A stretch of DNA of 64,000 nt from an uncultured Blautia sp. (lineage in GTDB: Bacteria; Bacillota; Clostridia; Lachnospirales; Lachnospiraceae). The position numbers were made by a program, and so were the translations under genes. Under the pieces are notes generated by a model, which saw only the letters and a list, made by a program, of their open reading frames with translations, searched no databases and was not told the origin of the DNA. This document shows positions 32,315 to 42,339 of the stretch, piece after piece. Positions within the stretch are counted from its first letter, which is position 1. The number at the start of each line of letters is the position of its first letter. The DNA lies in assembly GCA_900551075.1 (NCBI GenBank), contig URVB01000009.1, forward strand, positions 1 through 64,000, given 5' to 3'.

Positions 32315-33310
32315 ATGCAGGAAAAGGATGTGATTTCTATCGAATATTTTTCAGATTTTGTTCGTTTTGCAGATCTGATTAACGGATATGTGTTTGCAGG
32401 AAAGGAAAAGGTTCGGCCGGAGGATATCCGGGAAGTAAACCGAAGTTTTTCCAGAATTCGTAAAAAATCGGGCAAAATTCAGGGACAGGTGTTGGAGCGG
32501 GATTTGGTCCGGCGGGGATGTGCCGGTATGCAGATTGTATTGATCGCATTAGAGAATCAGAGCGATATCCATTATGCCATGCCGGTCCGTGTCATGAATT
32601 CAGACAGTATGGGATATGAGAAACAATGGAAGGAGAAATCAAGGCAGCATAGAGAAAAAGGTGATTTAAAAGGAGCCGGGTTTTTGTCTGGTTTCGGAAA
32701 AGACGACCGTTTACATCCAATAATCACAATTGTCGTTTATTTTGGTGAAGAGGAGTGGGATGGCCCAAGAAGTTTAAAGGAAATGCTGGATTTGTCCGAG
32801 TGCCCTGCGGATCTTGCAGAATTTGTTTCTGATTACCCGATTCATTTACTGGATGTGAGAAGATATATGAACCTGGCGCATTTCCATACAGACTTACGAT
32901 ATGTATTCGGCTTTCTGCAGAATACAGGTAAGGGAGATAGGTTAAAAGAATATGTTAAGTCAAATGAGAAGATATTTGCGGACTTAGAGGAAGATGCATA
33001 TGATTTGATAAGTGTCATGTCGCATTCAAGAGAATTGAAGATGATGAAAAAAACAAATAAGAATGAGGGAGGTGGATTTGATATGTGTAGAGGAATTGAA
33101 GAACTGATAGAACAGGGTATACAGCAGGGAATCGAGCAGGGTATTGAACGGGGCATGCAACAGGGAAGAGCAGAAGGAATTTTGATTGCCAGAAGAGTGA
33201 TTTACCTGGATATGTCCGGGAGCACCAGGGCGGAAATTGCTGATAAGTGCGGAATTTCACAGGAAAAAGTAGCGGAGATTTTGGAAGGGATGCCGTTATT
33301 GGACAAGTAA
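32315..33310 (+). CDS. Rpn-family recombination-promoting nuclease / putative transposase
   Basis: 331 aa. PD-(D/E)XK nuclease fold: the segments ERDLVRRG and IVLIALENQSDIHYAMPVRV give the Asp and the E-x-Q pair of the Rpn/YhgA family, followed by HPIITIVVYFGEEEWDGPRSL and YPIHLLDVR. The C-terminal end has the family's repeated EQGIQQGIEQGIERGMQQGR linker. The start at 32315 is set by AAAGGAGGGTGT. Members of this family cut DNA and promote RecA-independent exchange in E. coli, and are often present in many copies. A perfect promoter and long leader are unusual for such a gene. Confidence 0.88.
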   Translation: MQEKDVISIEYFSDFVRFADLINGYVFAGKEKVRPEDIREVNRSFSRIRKKSGKIQGQVLERDLVRRGCAGMQIVLIALENQSDIHYAMPVRVMNSDSMGYEKQWKEKSRQHREKGDLKGAGFLSGFGKDDRLHPIITIVVYFGEEEWDGPRSLKEMLDLSECPADLAEFVSDYPIHLLDVRRYMNLAHFHTDLRYVFGFLQNTGKGDRLKEYVKSNEKIFADLEEDAYDLISVMSHSRELKMMKKTNKNEGGGFDMCRGIEELIEQGIQQGIEQGIERGMQQGRAEGILIARRVIYLDMSGSTRAEIADKCGISQEKVAEILEGMPLLDK

Positions 33311-33334
33311 ATGTGTGAACGAAGAAAGTTTAGA

Positions 33335-33374
33335 TAAGGCCGTTTGTGAGGAGAAAAGATCATAAACGGCCTTA
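33335..33374 (+). terminator. Stem-loop after the Rpn gene
   Basis: TAAGGCCGTTTGTG pairs with CATAAACGGCCTTA (one G-U), followed by TTGGTT. Confidence 0.7.
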
Positions 33375-33555
33375 TTGGTTACCGTTTGCCGGTAATATCC
33401 CGTGAGACCTGTATAGAATAAAAACTAAAAATATGATACCGGATGTGATATACTATAATCTGCAAATAAAAACCCTAAGAAATTCTTAAGAATTTACCCC
33501 GTTTATTTTAAAAATTCCCTGTTATTCTACTAACATGAGTAGGGAGGTGAGAAAA

Positions 33556-34251
33556 GTGGCGGACCTTTTGGTATGTGATGATGATAAAGATATTGTGGAA
33601 GCAATCGATATTTATCTGAGCCAGGAAGGATATCATATTCTCAAGGCATACAATGGAGAGGAGGCTTTGCGGATTCTGAAAAACAATTCCGTGGATCTGC
33701 TGATTATGGACGTGATGATGCCGAAGCTGGATGGGATACGTGCAACCTTAAAAATCCGGGAGCAAAATCCGCTGCCGATCATTATACTTTCAGCGAAATC
33801 AGAAGACGCGGATAAAATACTGGGGTTGAACGTTGGGGCGGATGATTATGTGACGAAGCCGTTTAATCCGTTAGAATTGGTAGCCAGGGTTAAATCACAG
33901 CTGCGTAGGTATACGCAGCTTGGTGCAGCAGCAAATAAAGAAAATAAAAATATTTATGAAACCGGCGGCCTTTCTGTAAACGATGATTTGAAAGAGGTCC
34001 GGGTGGATGGAGAACTGGTCAGGCTGACACCCATAGAATATAATATTTTGCTTCTGCTGGTGAAGAATCTGGGAAGAGTGTTTTCGATTAATCAGATTTA
34101 CGAAAGTATCTGGAATGAGGAAGCGATTGCGGCTGATAATACGGTAGCGGTTCATATCCGGCACATTCGGGAAAAAATCGAAATTAATCCACGGGAACCG
34201 CGCTATCTGAAGGTAGTATGGGGCCTGGGATACAAGGTGGAGAAGATTTAG
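33556..34251 (+). CDS. OmpR/VanR-type response regulator
   Basis: 231 aa. Receiver domain with acidic pocket CDDD near residues 7-10, phospho-acceptor Asp52 (LLIMDVMMPKLDG), and Lys in VTKPFNPLEL; then a winged-helix DNA-binding domain (LTPIEYNILLLLVKNLGRVF; NTVAVHIRHIREKIEINP). I place the start at the GTG at 33556 because GGGAGGTGAG precedes it; the upstream ATG at 33535 overlaps that ribosome site. Cotranscribed with the large kinase gene 29 bases downstream. Confidence 0.92.
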   Translation: MADLLVCDDDKDIVEAIDIYLSQEGYHILKAYNGEEALRILKNNSVDLLIMDVMMPKLDGIRATLKIREQNPLPIIILSAKSEDADKILGLNVGADDYVTKPFNPLELVARVKSQLRRYTQLGAAANKENKNIYETGGLSVNDDLKEVRVDGELVRLTPIEYNILLLLVKNLGRVFSINQIYESIWNEEAIAADNTVAVHIRHIREKIEINPREPRYLKVVWGLGYKVEKI

Positions 34252-34280
34252 AAGCAGGGAATTTCGGAAAGGGGTAAGGG

Positions 34281-36857
34281 ATGAAGAAATGGTATAGAAG
34301 CAACTTGGCAAAAGGAATATGGATTCTCATAGAGCATGTGACTCTTGTTTCAGCAGCTCTTTGCGGCGTTTTTCTAATTTCCATGTACAGCCGGGGGATT
34401 ACGATTGCAGACAGCAGGGAGAGCTCCTATATAGATTCCAAAGGATTTGCAGACGAAGTGTTTAGCAGCGCCCGTTTTATTTTATCAAATATAAAAAATG
34501 AGGCAGCGCTTCCTGCAAGTGGTATAAACAGCAGCAATGCAGTTGTGGATATGCAGGAAGTATTGGAAGGTTCACCCCTGAGCTATCGGAATACATCGGG
34601 GTTTGCGTATTCCCTTAAGGATTTGCAGGACTGGTCAAAATCCTCCTGGAATACGGTGGACTACGATAATAAAAATGGGGTTATTGTATGCCGTGAAGCA
34701 GGCAGTCAGGATGCGTATTATTATTACTGCCAAGATTTTATTCAAATGATCGATGAAGGAAAAATAGAGTTAAAAACAGATGGTTCCCATAGCCAATATG
34801 ATGAAACAGAAAAGAAAGCAGAGACAGTCTTTCGGAACTATTTGAATTCGGGAGAGCTTTCAGAGGGACGAGCCCTTGGAGATTTAGGCATTATTTCTGT
34901 GAAAGATACCCTCAGGGACGCGGAATATTCCGACGTTTTTAATTATTATGGAGGAACTATTGAGGAAAAGTATGCCCCGGAAGGTGCAGGCAGTATTCTG
35001 GACGTTTTGAATCATAATCCGAATTGGAAGGGACGGATTGAGGATGTATATCAGGCACTGAATGCTGCATTGAATTTTATCTCCAATGAGACCGGAAATG
35101 CGCAGGAAATGAAGCGGTATGAAGAAGGAAATACAAATCTGACTTATTTATATGTAGATAAAGAGGCCGGAAAAGTCTATACAAATAAAATTGATTACAG
35201 CCATTACCATAATTATGATGCGGCCCTTAAGGAAATGAAAAAAAGCGGCTCTTATGCTTTGATTCAGCCGAAGCTGGTTGATTGCGAGTTGACCTTTCAT
35301 ACAAGCGGAAATACAACGATGCAGGTATGGCAGCATACCGTAGCCCAGGAAAGTATTCATGATGATTATATTTTTGCGGTGAGCGTAGATACGGAATTTC
35401 CGATTGCAGACAGTCTGTCGGAGACAAAAGAAACCTATGAACAATATACGAAATGGGGAACCCGCGCGTTGGCGGCAGGAATCCTTGCGGCAGCAATTTT
35501 TTTGATCGGTGTCATCTGGCTGACTGCCGCTGCGGGAAAACGTCCAAATAACGAACAGATTTATTTAAATGTTTATGACCACTGGTTTACAGAAATTGCC
35601 GCAGTTGTAGTTTTGGGCATTTGGCTTGTCGGTGTGAGAGTATTACTTGTCCCTGCATTTGTCACAGATAAGTGGGAAGGTTTCGGGCTGATGACGGTGT
35701 GGCTGGGTATTTATACAGCAGCACTTTTTTTGACCGGATATTTGAGTCTGGTCCGCAGAATAAAGGCAAAAACATTATGGAAAAACAGCCTGCTGCGCTG
35801 GCTTTTGATCCAATGGAAGAGGCTTTGGAGAAAATGTAGGGTGGTTCTGGAGATTTATTCCCGAGGTACCGGAAGTAAGTTAAAAATGACAGTGATCCTG
35901 GGAGGATTTTTCCTCTTTCAATTTTTAGTGAACGGCATTATTTTTTATGGCGATGCGGAATTTTCGCTTCTTCTTGCCGCAGCAGATGGTGCAGCATTGG
36001 TGTATTTTTTAAGAAAAGCAGATGGTCGTGAGCTGATTCTGGAAGGCCTGAGGAGAATTACGGATGGAGAACTGCAGCATCAGATTCCGCTGGAGCGCCT
36101 TACCGGAGAGCAGAGGTCAATTGCGGAATACATTAACCGTATTGGAGAAGGTCTGGATGCAGCAGTGGATAACAGCCTGAGGAACGAGAGAATGAAAACC
36201 GAGCTGATCACCAATGTGTCCCATGATATTAAAACACCATTGACCTCTATTATTAATTATATTGATCTGTTAAAACGTGAAAATCTTGCCGATCCGAAGG
36301 TCTGCGGCTACCTGGATGTTTTGGAAGCAAAAGCACATCGTCTGAAGGTCCTGACCGAGGATGTTGTGGAGGCGTCCAAGGCAAGTACAGGAAATATCAC
36401 ACTGGAAATGACCGATCTCAATTTGGCGGAAATGGTGCATCAGGTGATTGGGGAATTTGAGGAAAAGTTCCAGGAGAAGCAGCTTACTATAATGGTTCAT
36501 TTTACCGGGGAACTGTTGATGATTCGGGCGGATGGGCAGCGCCTTTGGAGAGTGCTGGAAAATATTTTCAATAATGTTGTGAAGTATGCGATGGAAGGAA
36601 CGAGGGTCTACGCCGATGTAAATTTTGTGGAGAAAAAGGCTGTCTTTTCCCTGAAGAACATTTCCGCTCAGCCATTGAATATTTCGGCAGATGAGCTGAC
36701 AGAGCGTTTCATTCGCGGGGATGTTTCCAGAAATACGGAGGGAAGCGGATTGGGATTATCTATTGCAAAAAGTCTGACAGAGCTTCAGGGAGGAGAATTC
36801 CGGTTGTATCTGGATGGGGATTTGTTTAAGGTGACAATTTTGTTTCCCTTAAAATAG
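34281..36857 (+). CDS. Large VanS-like sensor histidine kinase
   Basis: 858 aa, larger than typical. One membrane helix (about 12-36), a long external domain of about 350 residues (rich in Tyr and Asn), then four or five further helices (about 393-420, 435-460, 470-495, 540-585). The cytoplasmic part has a HAMP-like linker (LRRITDGELQHQIPLERLTG), H box NVSHDIKTPLTSI with His648, N box ENIFNNVVKYA and G box GSGLGLSIAKSL. The signal sensed is unknown. Pairs with the regulator just upstream. Confidence 0.9.
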   Translation: MKKWYRSNLAKGIWILIEHVTLVSAALCGVFLISMYSRGITIADSRESSYIDSKGFADEVFSSARFILSNIKNEAALPASGINSSNAVVDMQEVLEGSPLSYRNTSGFAYSLKDLQDWSKSSWNTVDYDNKNGVIVCREAGSQDAYYYYCQDFIQMIDEGKIELKTDGSHSQYDETEKKAETVFRNYLNSGELSEGRALGDLGIISVKDTLRDAEYSDVFNYYGGTIEEKYAPEGAGSILDVLNHNPNWKGRIEDVYQALNAALNFISNETGNAQEMKRYEEGNTNLTYLYVDKEAGKVYTNKIDYSHYHNYDAALKEMKKSGSYALIQPKLVDCELTFHTSGNTTMQVWQHTVAQESIHDDYIFAVSVDTEFPIADSLSETKETYEQYTKWGTRALAAGILAAAIFLIGVIWLTAAAGKRPNNEQIYLNVYDHWFTEIAAVVVLGIWLVGVRVLLVPAFVTDKWEGFGLMTVWLGIYTAALFLTGYLSLVRRIKAKTLWKNSLLRWLLIQWKRLWRKCRVVLEIYSRGTGSKLKMTVILGGFFLFQFLVNGIIFYGDAEFSLLLAAADGAALVYFLRKADGRELILEGLRRITDGELQHQIPLERLTGEQRSIAEYINRIGEGLDAAVDNSLRNERMKTELITNVSHDIKTPLTSIINYIDLLKRENLADPKVCGYLDVLEAKAHRLKVLTEDVVEASKASTGNITLEMTDLNLAEMVHQVIGEFEEKFQEKQLTIMVHFTGELLMIRADGQRLWRVLENIFNNVVKYAMEGTRVYADVNFVEKKAVFSLKNISAQPLNISADELTERFIRGDVSRNTEGSGLGLSIAKSLTELQGGEFRLYLDGDLFKVTILFPLK

Positions 36858-36872
36858 GCACAAATACGGGGG

Positions 36873-36895
36873 CCGCTGCAAATGCAGCGGTTTCC
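36873..36895 (+). terminator. Stem-loop after the kinase gene
   Basis: CCGCTGC-AAAT-GCAGCGG followed by TTTCC. Short T-run. Confidence 0.6.
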
Positions 36896-37014
36896 TGCTA
36901 TGCAGAACAGCCATAAATAATAGAGGGATTTATTGAAAAAATCCGGGTTTACAAATATGAAAAAATATGCTACTATTTCCCTATGCTGTAAAGGGTTTTT
37001 GCAGCTTTTTATAA

Positions 37015-37350
37015 GAAAAACTCGTGGAAGAAGAGAGTACATGTGCGGACCGCATTACAGAGAATTCCCCGTTGGTAATAAATCCAGGGCTGAGAGGGAT
37101 GTGTATGGCGCAGATGGAAGATGGCTTCAGAGGGGCGTAGCTGAAAAGATTAGTAGGCTGCGACGGGACCGCCTGTTATAGCGGAAGGGTATGAATGTAT
37201 AAGCAGTATTTCATGTTTTGCTGTCAGCAGGGCCTAAGTGCGGCGGATGCAGAGTACCTGATGAGGTTTCTGCTGTGAGGCAGGAACGAATAGAAGTGGT
37301 AACACGGGTTTGACTCGTCTTCTCTGGCAGCAGGAGAAGGCGTTTTTTTA
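37015..37350 (+). promoter_or_regulatory. T-box leader of metG
   Basis: Stem I starts with GAAGAAGAGAGTA, followed by the AGAGAATTCCCC and GGTAATAAATCC elements; the T-box sequence GAAGTGGTAACACGGG lies at about 37292-37307. A terminator stem (CGTCTTCTC / GAGAAGGCG) with TTTTTTTA ends the leader near 37348. Uncharged tRNA-Met should stabilise the antiterminator. Several ATG triplets could serve as specifier; I cannot fix which. Confidence 0.9.
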
Positions 37351-37426
37351 TTCCAAAGGAGTCCGAGACGGACTTGTCCGCTTTGTTCTTTCATATTTTT
37401 ATAATTATTTTTGAGGAGGAAACCAA

Positions 37427-39382
37427 ATGGAAAAAAAGAAGTTTTATATGACGACAGCCATTGCGTATACTTCCGGAAAACCGCATATCGGTAATACGTA
37501 TGAGGCTGTGCTGGCCGATGCCATTGCCCGCTATAAGAGACAGCAGGGCTATGAAGTATTTTTTCAGACAGGAACAGATGAGCATGGGCAGAAGATTGAA
37601 CTGAAGGCTGCGGAAGCAGGGATTACTCCGAAGGAGTTTGTAGATCATGTGGCAGGAGAAATCAAAAATATCTGGGACTTGATGAACACTTCCTATGACA
37701 AATTTATTCGTACGACAGATGCTCATCATGAAAAACAGGTTCAGAAAATCTTTAAAAGAATGTATGCCAAGGGCGACATTTACAAGGGCCACTATGAAGG
37801 AATGTACTGCACTCCGTGTGAATCCTTCTTTACGGAATCACAGCTTACGGACGGCAAATGTCCGGACTGCGGCCGCCCCTGTGTTCCGGCAAAGGAAGAA
37901 GCATATTTCTTTAAAATGAGCAAATATGCAGACCGCCTGATCGAGCATATCAATACACATCCGGAGTTTATTCAGCCGGAGTCCCGTAAGAATGAGATGA
38001 TGAACAACTTTCTGCTTCCGGGCCTGCAGGATCTGTGTGTGTCGAGAACCTCCTTTAAATGGGGAATTCCGGTAGACTTCGATCCGGGTCATGTGGTTTA
38101 TGTATGGCTGGATGCTCTGACAAATTATATTACAGGAATTGGTTATGATTGTGATGGAGAAAGCACAGAGCAGTTTGAGAAAAACTGGCCGGCAGACCTG
38201 CATCTGATTGGAAAGGATATTATCCGTTTCCATACGATTTACTGGCCGATTTTCCTGATGTCACTGGAGCTGCCTCTACCAAAGCAGGTATTTGGTCATC
38301 CGTGGCTTCTGCAGGGCGAGGGCAAGATGAGTAAATCAAAAGGAAATGTGCTGTATGCAGATGAACTGGTAGATTTTTTCGGCGTAGATGCAGTACGATA
38401 CTTTGTACTTCATGAAATGCCGTTTGAAAACGATGGCGTGATTACCTGGGAGCTTATGGTAGAGCGTCTGAATTCCGAGCTTGCAAATACCCTGGGTAAC
38501 CTGGTGAATCGTACGATTTCGATGTCCAATAAATATTTCGGCGGCGTGGTGGAGAACAGGGGCGTGACGGAATCTGTGGATGACGAGCTGAAGGAGTTTG
38601 CACTTGCGGTTCCAGGTAAGGTTTCGGCCAAAATGGAGAAGCTGCGCGTAGCAGATGCAATGACAGAGGTATTCTCCCTGTTTAAGCGCTGCAACAAATA
38701 TATTGATGAGACAATGCCGTGGGCTCTGGCAAAGGAGGAAGACAAAAAAGACCGTCTGGCAACCGTACTGTACAATCTGGTAGAGGGTATCTGCATTGGT
38801 ACCACTCTGCTTGAGTCCTTTATGCCGGACACTACAGAGAGAATCCGGGGACAGCTAAACGCAAAGAAGAGAGGATTGGAGGAACTGAGTTCCTTTGGTT
38901 TGTATCCGTCCGGAAACAAAGTAACAGAAAAGCCGGAAATTCTGTTTGCACGTTTGGATATCAAAGAGGTTATGGCACGGGTAGAGGCTCTTCATCCGCC
39001 AGTAGAGGAAGAAAAGCCGGCAGAGGAAGAAAATGTGATAGATATTGAAGCAAAACCGGAAATTAACTTTGACGATTTTGAAAAGCTGCAGTTCCAGGTT
39101 GGTGAGATCATTGCCTGTGAGGCAGTAAAGAAATCCCGCAAGCTGCTGTGCTCCCAGGTGAAGATCGGCAGCCGGGTACGCCAGATCGTATCCGGTATTA
39201 AAGCTCATTATTCTCCTGAGGAGATGGTTGGCAAAAAGGTTATGGTTGTGACAAACTTAAAACCTGCGAAGCTGGCCGGAATTATGAGTGAAGGTATGAT
39301 TCTTTGTGCGGAGGATGCAGAGGGAAATCTTGCATTGGTGGTGCCTGAGAAGGATATGCCCGCAGGAGCAGAAATCTGCTGA
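37427..39382 (+). CDS. metG: Methionyl-tRNA synthetase
   Basis: 651 aa with C-terminal tRNA-binding domain. The HIGH motif is PHIGN (19-23), the KMSKS loop is at 300-304 (GKMSKSKGN), and a CxxC zinc knuckle (CTPCESF; CPDCGRPC) lies between. From about residue 545 an EMAP/Trbp111-like OB domain follows (FEKLQFQVGEIIACEAVKKS; KVMVVTNLKPAKLAGIMSEG), which dimerises the enzyme and binds tRNA. Regulated by the upstream T-box. Confidence 0.97.
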   Translation: MEKKKFYMTTAIAYTSGKPHIGNTYEAVLADAIARYKRQQGYEVFFQTGTDEHGQKIELKAAEAGITPKEFVDHVAGEIKNIWDLMNTSYDKFIRTTDAHHEKQVQKIFKRMYAKGDIYKGHYEGMYCTPCESFFTESQLTDGKCPDCGRPCVPAKEEAYFFKMSKYADRLIEHINTHPEFIQPESRKNEMMNNFLLPGLQDLCVSRTSFKWGIPVDFDPGHVVYVWLDALTNYITGIGYDCDGESTEQFEKNWPADLHLIGKDIIRFHTIYWPIFLMSLELPLPKQVFGHPWLLQGEGKMSKSKGNVLYADELVDFFGVDAVRYFVLHEMPFENDGVITWELMVERLNSELANTLGNLVNRTISMSNKYFGGVVENRGVTESVDDELKEFALAVPGKVSAKMEKLRVADAMTEVFSLFKRCNKYIDETMPWALAKEEDKKDRLATVLYNLVEGICIGTTLLESFMPDTTERIRGQLNAKKRGLEELSSFGLYPSGNKVTEKPEILFARLDIKEVMARVEALHPPVEEEKPAEEENVIDIEAKPEINFDDFEKLQFQVGEIIACEAVKKSRKLLCSQVKIGSRVRQIVSGIKAHYSPEEMVGKKVMVVTNLKPAKLAGIMSEGMILCAEDAEGNLALVVPEKDMPAGAEIC

Positions 39383-39391
39383 GAAAATCTT

Positions 39392-39421
39392 TTGACACCA
39401 ATCGTGGCTGGAACGTATAAT
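39392..39421 (+). promoter_or_regulatory. Promoter of the manganese-riboswitch transcript
   Basis: TTGACA (39392-39397), 18 bases, TATAAT (39416-39421). Confidence 0.8.
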
Positions 39422-39431
39422 ATACCAATAA

Positions 39432-39558
39432 GAGGGAGTAGCTGACACGATTGTGTTTGCGATGTCGTCAATCCCGGCAGGCACTGCCTGTCCGTATCGC
39501 AATGAAACAGCGAGACTTTTATTGCATATCTGCATGCAATAGAAGCCTCGCTTTTGTT
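39432..39558 (+). promoter_or_regulatory. yybP-ykoY manganese riboswitch with terminator
   Basis: GGGAGTAGC at 39434-39442 and AACAGCGAGACTTT at about 39506-39519 are the two conserved halves of the yybP-ykoY aptamer, with two helical arms between. The 3' half overlaps a terminator stem (AGCGAG..ATTGCAT / ATGCAAT..CTCGCT, to 39552) followed by TTTTGTTGTTTT. Mn2+ binding should prevent termination. Downstream gene is a cation P-type ATPase, a known target class. Confidence 0.88.
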
Positions 39559-39660
39559 GTTTTGCCCGGCCGGGCGGTTTGATGACCGGCTGCTGTATAG
39601 GGCATGGAAAGAACGGGAATTCTGGTATGTAGGTAAATATTTTAAGAAAGGACGCAAAAT

Positions 39661-42258
39661 ATGAAACCTTATTACAAGCAAAGTTCTGAGGAAGTCCAAC
39701 AGGAGCTGAATGGAGGACAAAAAAACCTGACTGATGCACAGGTAAAACAGAATCAGGAAAAATTCGGCATGAATGAGCTGACAGAAGGGCAGAAGAAGAG
39801 CAGTCTGCGCATCTTTCTGGAACAGTTTCAGGACTTCCTGGTAATTATCCTGATCTGCTCCGCAGTTGTTTCTCTGTTTTTGGGTGAGGCGGAAAGTGCC
39901 GTTGTTATTTTTGTGGTAATTATCGTAAATGCCGTTTTGGGAACTGTACAGACCATAAAGGCAGAGCATTCTCTTAGCAGCCTGAAGGAGCTGGCTGCGC
40001 CCAGTGCAAAGGTCCTCCGCGGCGGAATCGTAGTTGAAATTCCAAGCCGTGAGATCACGGTGGGCGACGAGGTTTATTTGGAAGCGGGAGACTCTGTTTC
40101 TGCGGACGGCAGAATGCTTGAGAGTGCAAGCCTGAAGGTAGATGAAAGTGCATTGACCGGGGAGAGTCTGGGAGTTGACAAAATCAGTGACACCCTGGAA
40201 GGAGAGCTTCCCCTGGGAGACCGGAGGAATATGGTTTATTCCGGAAGCTTTGTCACTTATGGGCGGGGAAGGTATCTGGTAACGGACATCGGGATGAAAA
40301 CAGAGGTAGGGAAAATTGCTGCGCTTTTGAAGAATACCTCGGAGAAAAAGACACCGCTTCAGGCAAATCTGGATCAGTTCGGGAAAAAGCTCTCAATCAT
40401 TATCCTGATACTGTGTGCCGTGCTTTTTGGGATGCAGGTGTGGAAGGGCGGAAATGCGGCAGATGCCTTTTTATTTGCCGTAGCACTTGCAGTCGCAGCG
40501 ATTCCCGAGGCGTTAAGCTCTATTGTAACCATTGTGCTTGCTTTTGGAACGCAGAAAATGGCAAGGGAAGGAGCGATTGTCCGTAAGCTTCAGGCAGTGG
40601 AGGGGCTGGGAAGTGTATCCGTTATCTGTTCGGATAAAACAGGAACCCTGACACAGAATAAAATGACGGTGGAGCATTACTATCTGGATGGGCAGGATAT
40701 TCTGAAGGAGCAGATCAATGTAAAAAATCCTCTGCATAGAAGAATGCTCGATCTGAGTATTCTTTGTAACGATTCCACAAATATGGATGGGCAGGAAATC
40801 GGAGATCCCACGGAGACTGCGCTGATCAATCTGGGAGACCGGCTTGGCGTTTTTTCGCAGCAGGTAAGAGTTATGTATCCGAGAGTGAGTGAGATTCCTT
40901 TCGACAGCGGCAGAAAGCTGATGTCTACGCTTCACAGAATGGAAGAGGGTTATGCAATGATCACGAAAGGTGCTGTAGACGTGATACTGAAGCGTGCAAA
41001 GTATATTTGGAAGGATGGGGGATTGACGGAGCTGACGCCTGAAGAGGCGGAGGAAATTGCGCATGCAAATGAGGCTTATTCCGGAGAAGGGCTCCGCGTC
41101 CTGGGTGTGGCATATAAGATGCTTGAGCAGGAAAGGCCCCTTGTCCCCGAGGATGAAAAAGAACTTGTATTACTGGGGCTGGTTGCCATGATGGACCCGC
41201 CGAGAGAGGAAAGCGCGGCAGCAGTGGCGGATTGTATCAGAGCCGGAATTAAGCCGGTCATGATCACCGGAGATCATAAAGCAACGGCATCGGCAATTGC
41301 AAAGAGGAGCGGTATTCTGAGTGATGATTCCGAATCGTGTGAGGGAGTGGACATTGACCGGTTAAGTGATGAAGAGCTGAAGGAATTTGTAGAACATATT
41401 TCTGTATATGCCCGTGTTTCTCCGGAGCATAAGATTCGGATTGTGCGTGCATGGCAGAAAAAAGGAAACATTGTTTCTATGACCGGAGATGGCGTAAACG
41501 ATGCTCCCGCGTTGAAGCAGGCGGATATTGGTGTTGCAATGGGGATTACGGGAACGGAGGTATCCAAAGACGCTGCATCCATGGTGCTTACGGACGATAA
41601 TTTTGCAACGATCGTAAAGGCCGTGGAGAATGGGCGTAATGTTTACGCAAATATCAAACGGTCCATTCAGTTTTTACTCTCCGGTAATTTTGCCGGGATT
41701 CTGGTCGTTTTGCTGGCGTCCGTTTTGGGATTGCCGGTACCTTTGGCAGCAGTGCATTTACTGTTTATCAACCTTGTGACAGATAGTCTTCCGGCCATTG
41801 CACTTGGCCTGGAGCCACATAAGCATGAAGTGATGAAGGAAAAACCCCGCCCAATGAATGAGTCTATTCTGACGAAATCCTTTCTTGCAGGTGTCGGACT
41901 GGAGGGTGGAATCATCGGACTGATCACTTTGGGAGCCTTTTGGCTTGGATACCGGACCGGAAACTTCAGATTGGCAGGCACTATGGCATTTGGCGTGCTC
42001 TGTTTGTCGCGGCTGGTGCACGGTTATAATTGTAAGGGAAAGAAACCGGTCCTTTTCACGAAGCAGTTTTTTAACAATAAATATATGCAGGGAGCATTTT
42101 TGACCGGATTTCTTCTTTTGACCGCCGTATTGACAATCCCTGCTCTGCAAAGCATATTCTCCGTACAGACGTTAAGCCTGGCACAGCTTTTGTCTGTGTA
42201 TGGGCTGGCTTTTTTGAATCTGCCGCTGATTCAGCTCATGAAGGTTTTTCGAAAATAG
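39661..42258 (+). CDS. P-type cation ATPase (PMCA/SERCA-like, likely Mn2+/Ca2+ export)
   Basis: 865 aa. N-terminal cation ATPase domain, actuator motif LTGES, phosphorylation motif DKTGTLTQNKM with Asp325, nucleotide domain (KGAVDVILKR), TGDHKATA and TGDGVNDAPALKQADIGVAMG hinge; about ten helices. Transmembrane residues AIPEAL (helix 4) and NLVTDSLPA (helix 6) fit the calcium/manganese branch. The manganese riboswitch upstream suggests Mn2+ efflux as at least one role; calcium transport is the alternative. Confidence 0.92.
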   Translation: MKPYYKQSSEEVQQELNGGQKNLTDAQVKQNQEKFGMNELTEGQKKSSLRIFLEQFQDFLVIILICSAVVSLFLGEAESAVVIFVVIIVNAVLGTVQTIKAEHSLSSLKELAAPSAKVLRGGIVVEIPSREITVGDEVYLEAGDSVSADGRMLESASLKVDESALTGESLGVDKISDTLEGELPLGDRRNMVYSGSFVTYGRGRYLVTDIGMKTEVGKIAALLKNTSEKKTPLQANLDQFGKKLSIIILILCAVLFGMQVWKGGNAADAFLFAVALAVAAIPEALSSIVTIVLAFGTQKMAREGAIVRKLQAVEGLGSVSVICSDKTGTLTQNKMTVEHYYLDGQDILKEQINVKNPLHRRMLDLSILCNDSTNMDGQEIGDPTETALINLGDRLGVFSQQVRVMYPRVSEIPFDSGRKLMSTLHRMEEGYAMITKGAVDVILKRAKYIWKDGGLTELTPEEAEEIAHANEAYSGEGLRVLGVAYKMLEQERPLVPEDEKELVLLGLVAMMDPPREESAAAVADCIRAGIKPVMITGDHKATASAIAKRSGILSDDSESCEGVDIDRLSDEELKEFVEHISVYARVSPEHKIRIVRAWQKKGNIVSMTGDGVNDAPALKQADIGVAMGITGTEVSKDAASMVLTDDNFATIVKAVENGRNVYANIKRSIQFLLSGNFAGILVVLLASVLGLPVPLAAVHLLFINLVTDSLPAIALGLEPHKHEVMKEKPRPMNESILTKSFLAGVGLEGGIIGLITLGAFWLGYRTGNFRLAGTMAFGVLCLSRLVHGYNCKGKKPVLFTKQFFNNKYMQGAFLTGFLLLTAVLTIPALQSIFSVQTLSLAQLLSVYGLAFLNLPLIQLMKVFRK

Positions 42259-42259
42259 A

Positions 42260-42310
42260 AATTCTCCCCGGGAACCGTTACTTGACGGAACCCGGGGAAT
42301 TTCTTATACT
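42260..42310 (+). promoter_or_regulatory. Terminator stem that contains the moaC promoter
   Basis: ATTCTCCCCGGG (42261-42272) pairs with CCCGGGGAATTT (42291-42302), ending the ATPase transcript. TTGACG (42282-42287), 17 bases, TATACT (42305-42310) starts the moa transcript; its -35 lies in the loop and its spacer in the stem. Confidence 0.75.
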
Positions 42311-42339
42311 AAAGACAGCAGATTTGAAGGAGAAGAAAT

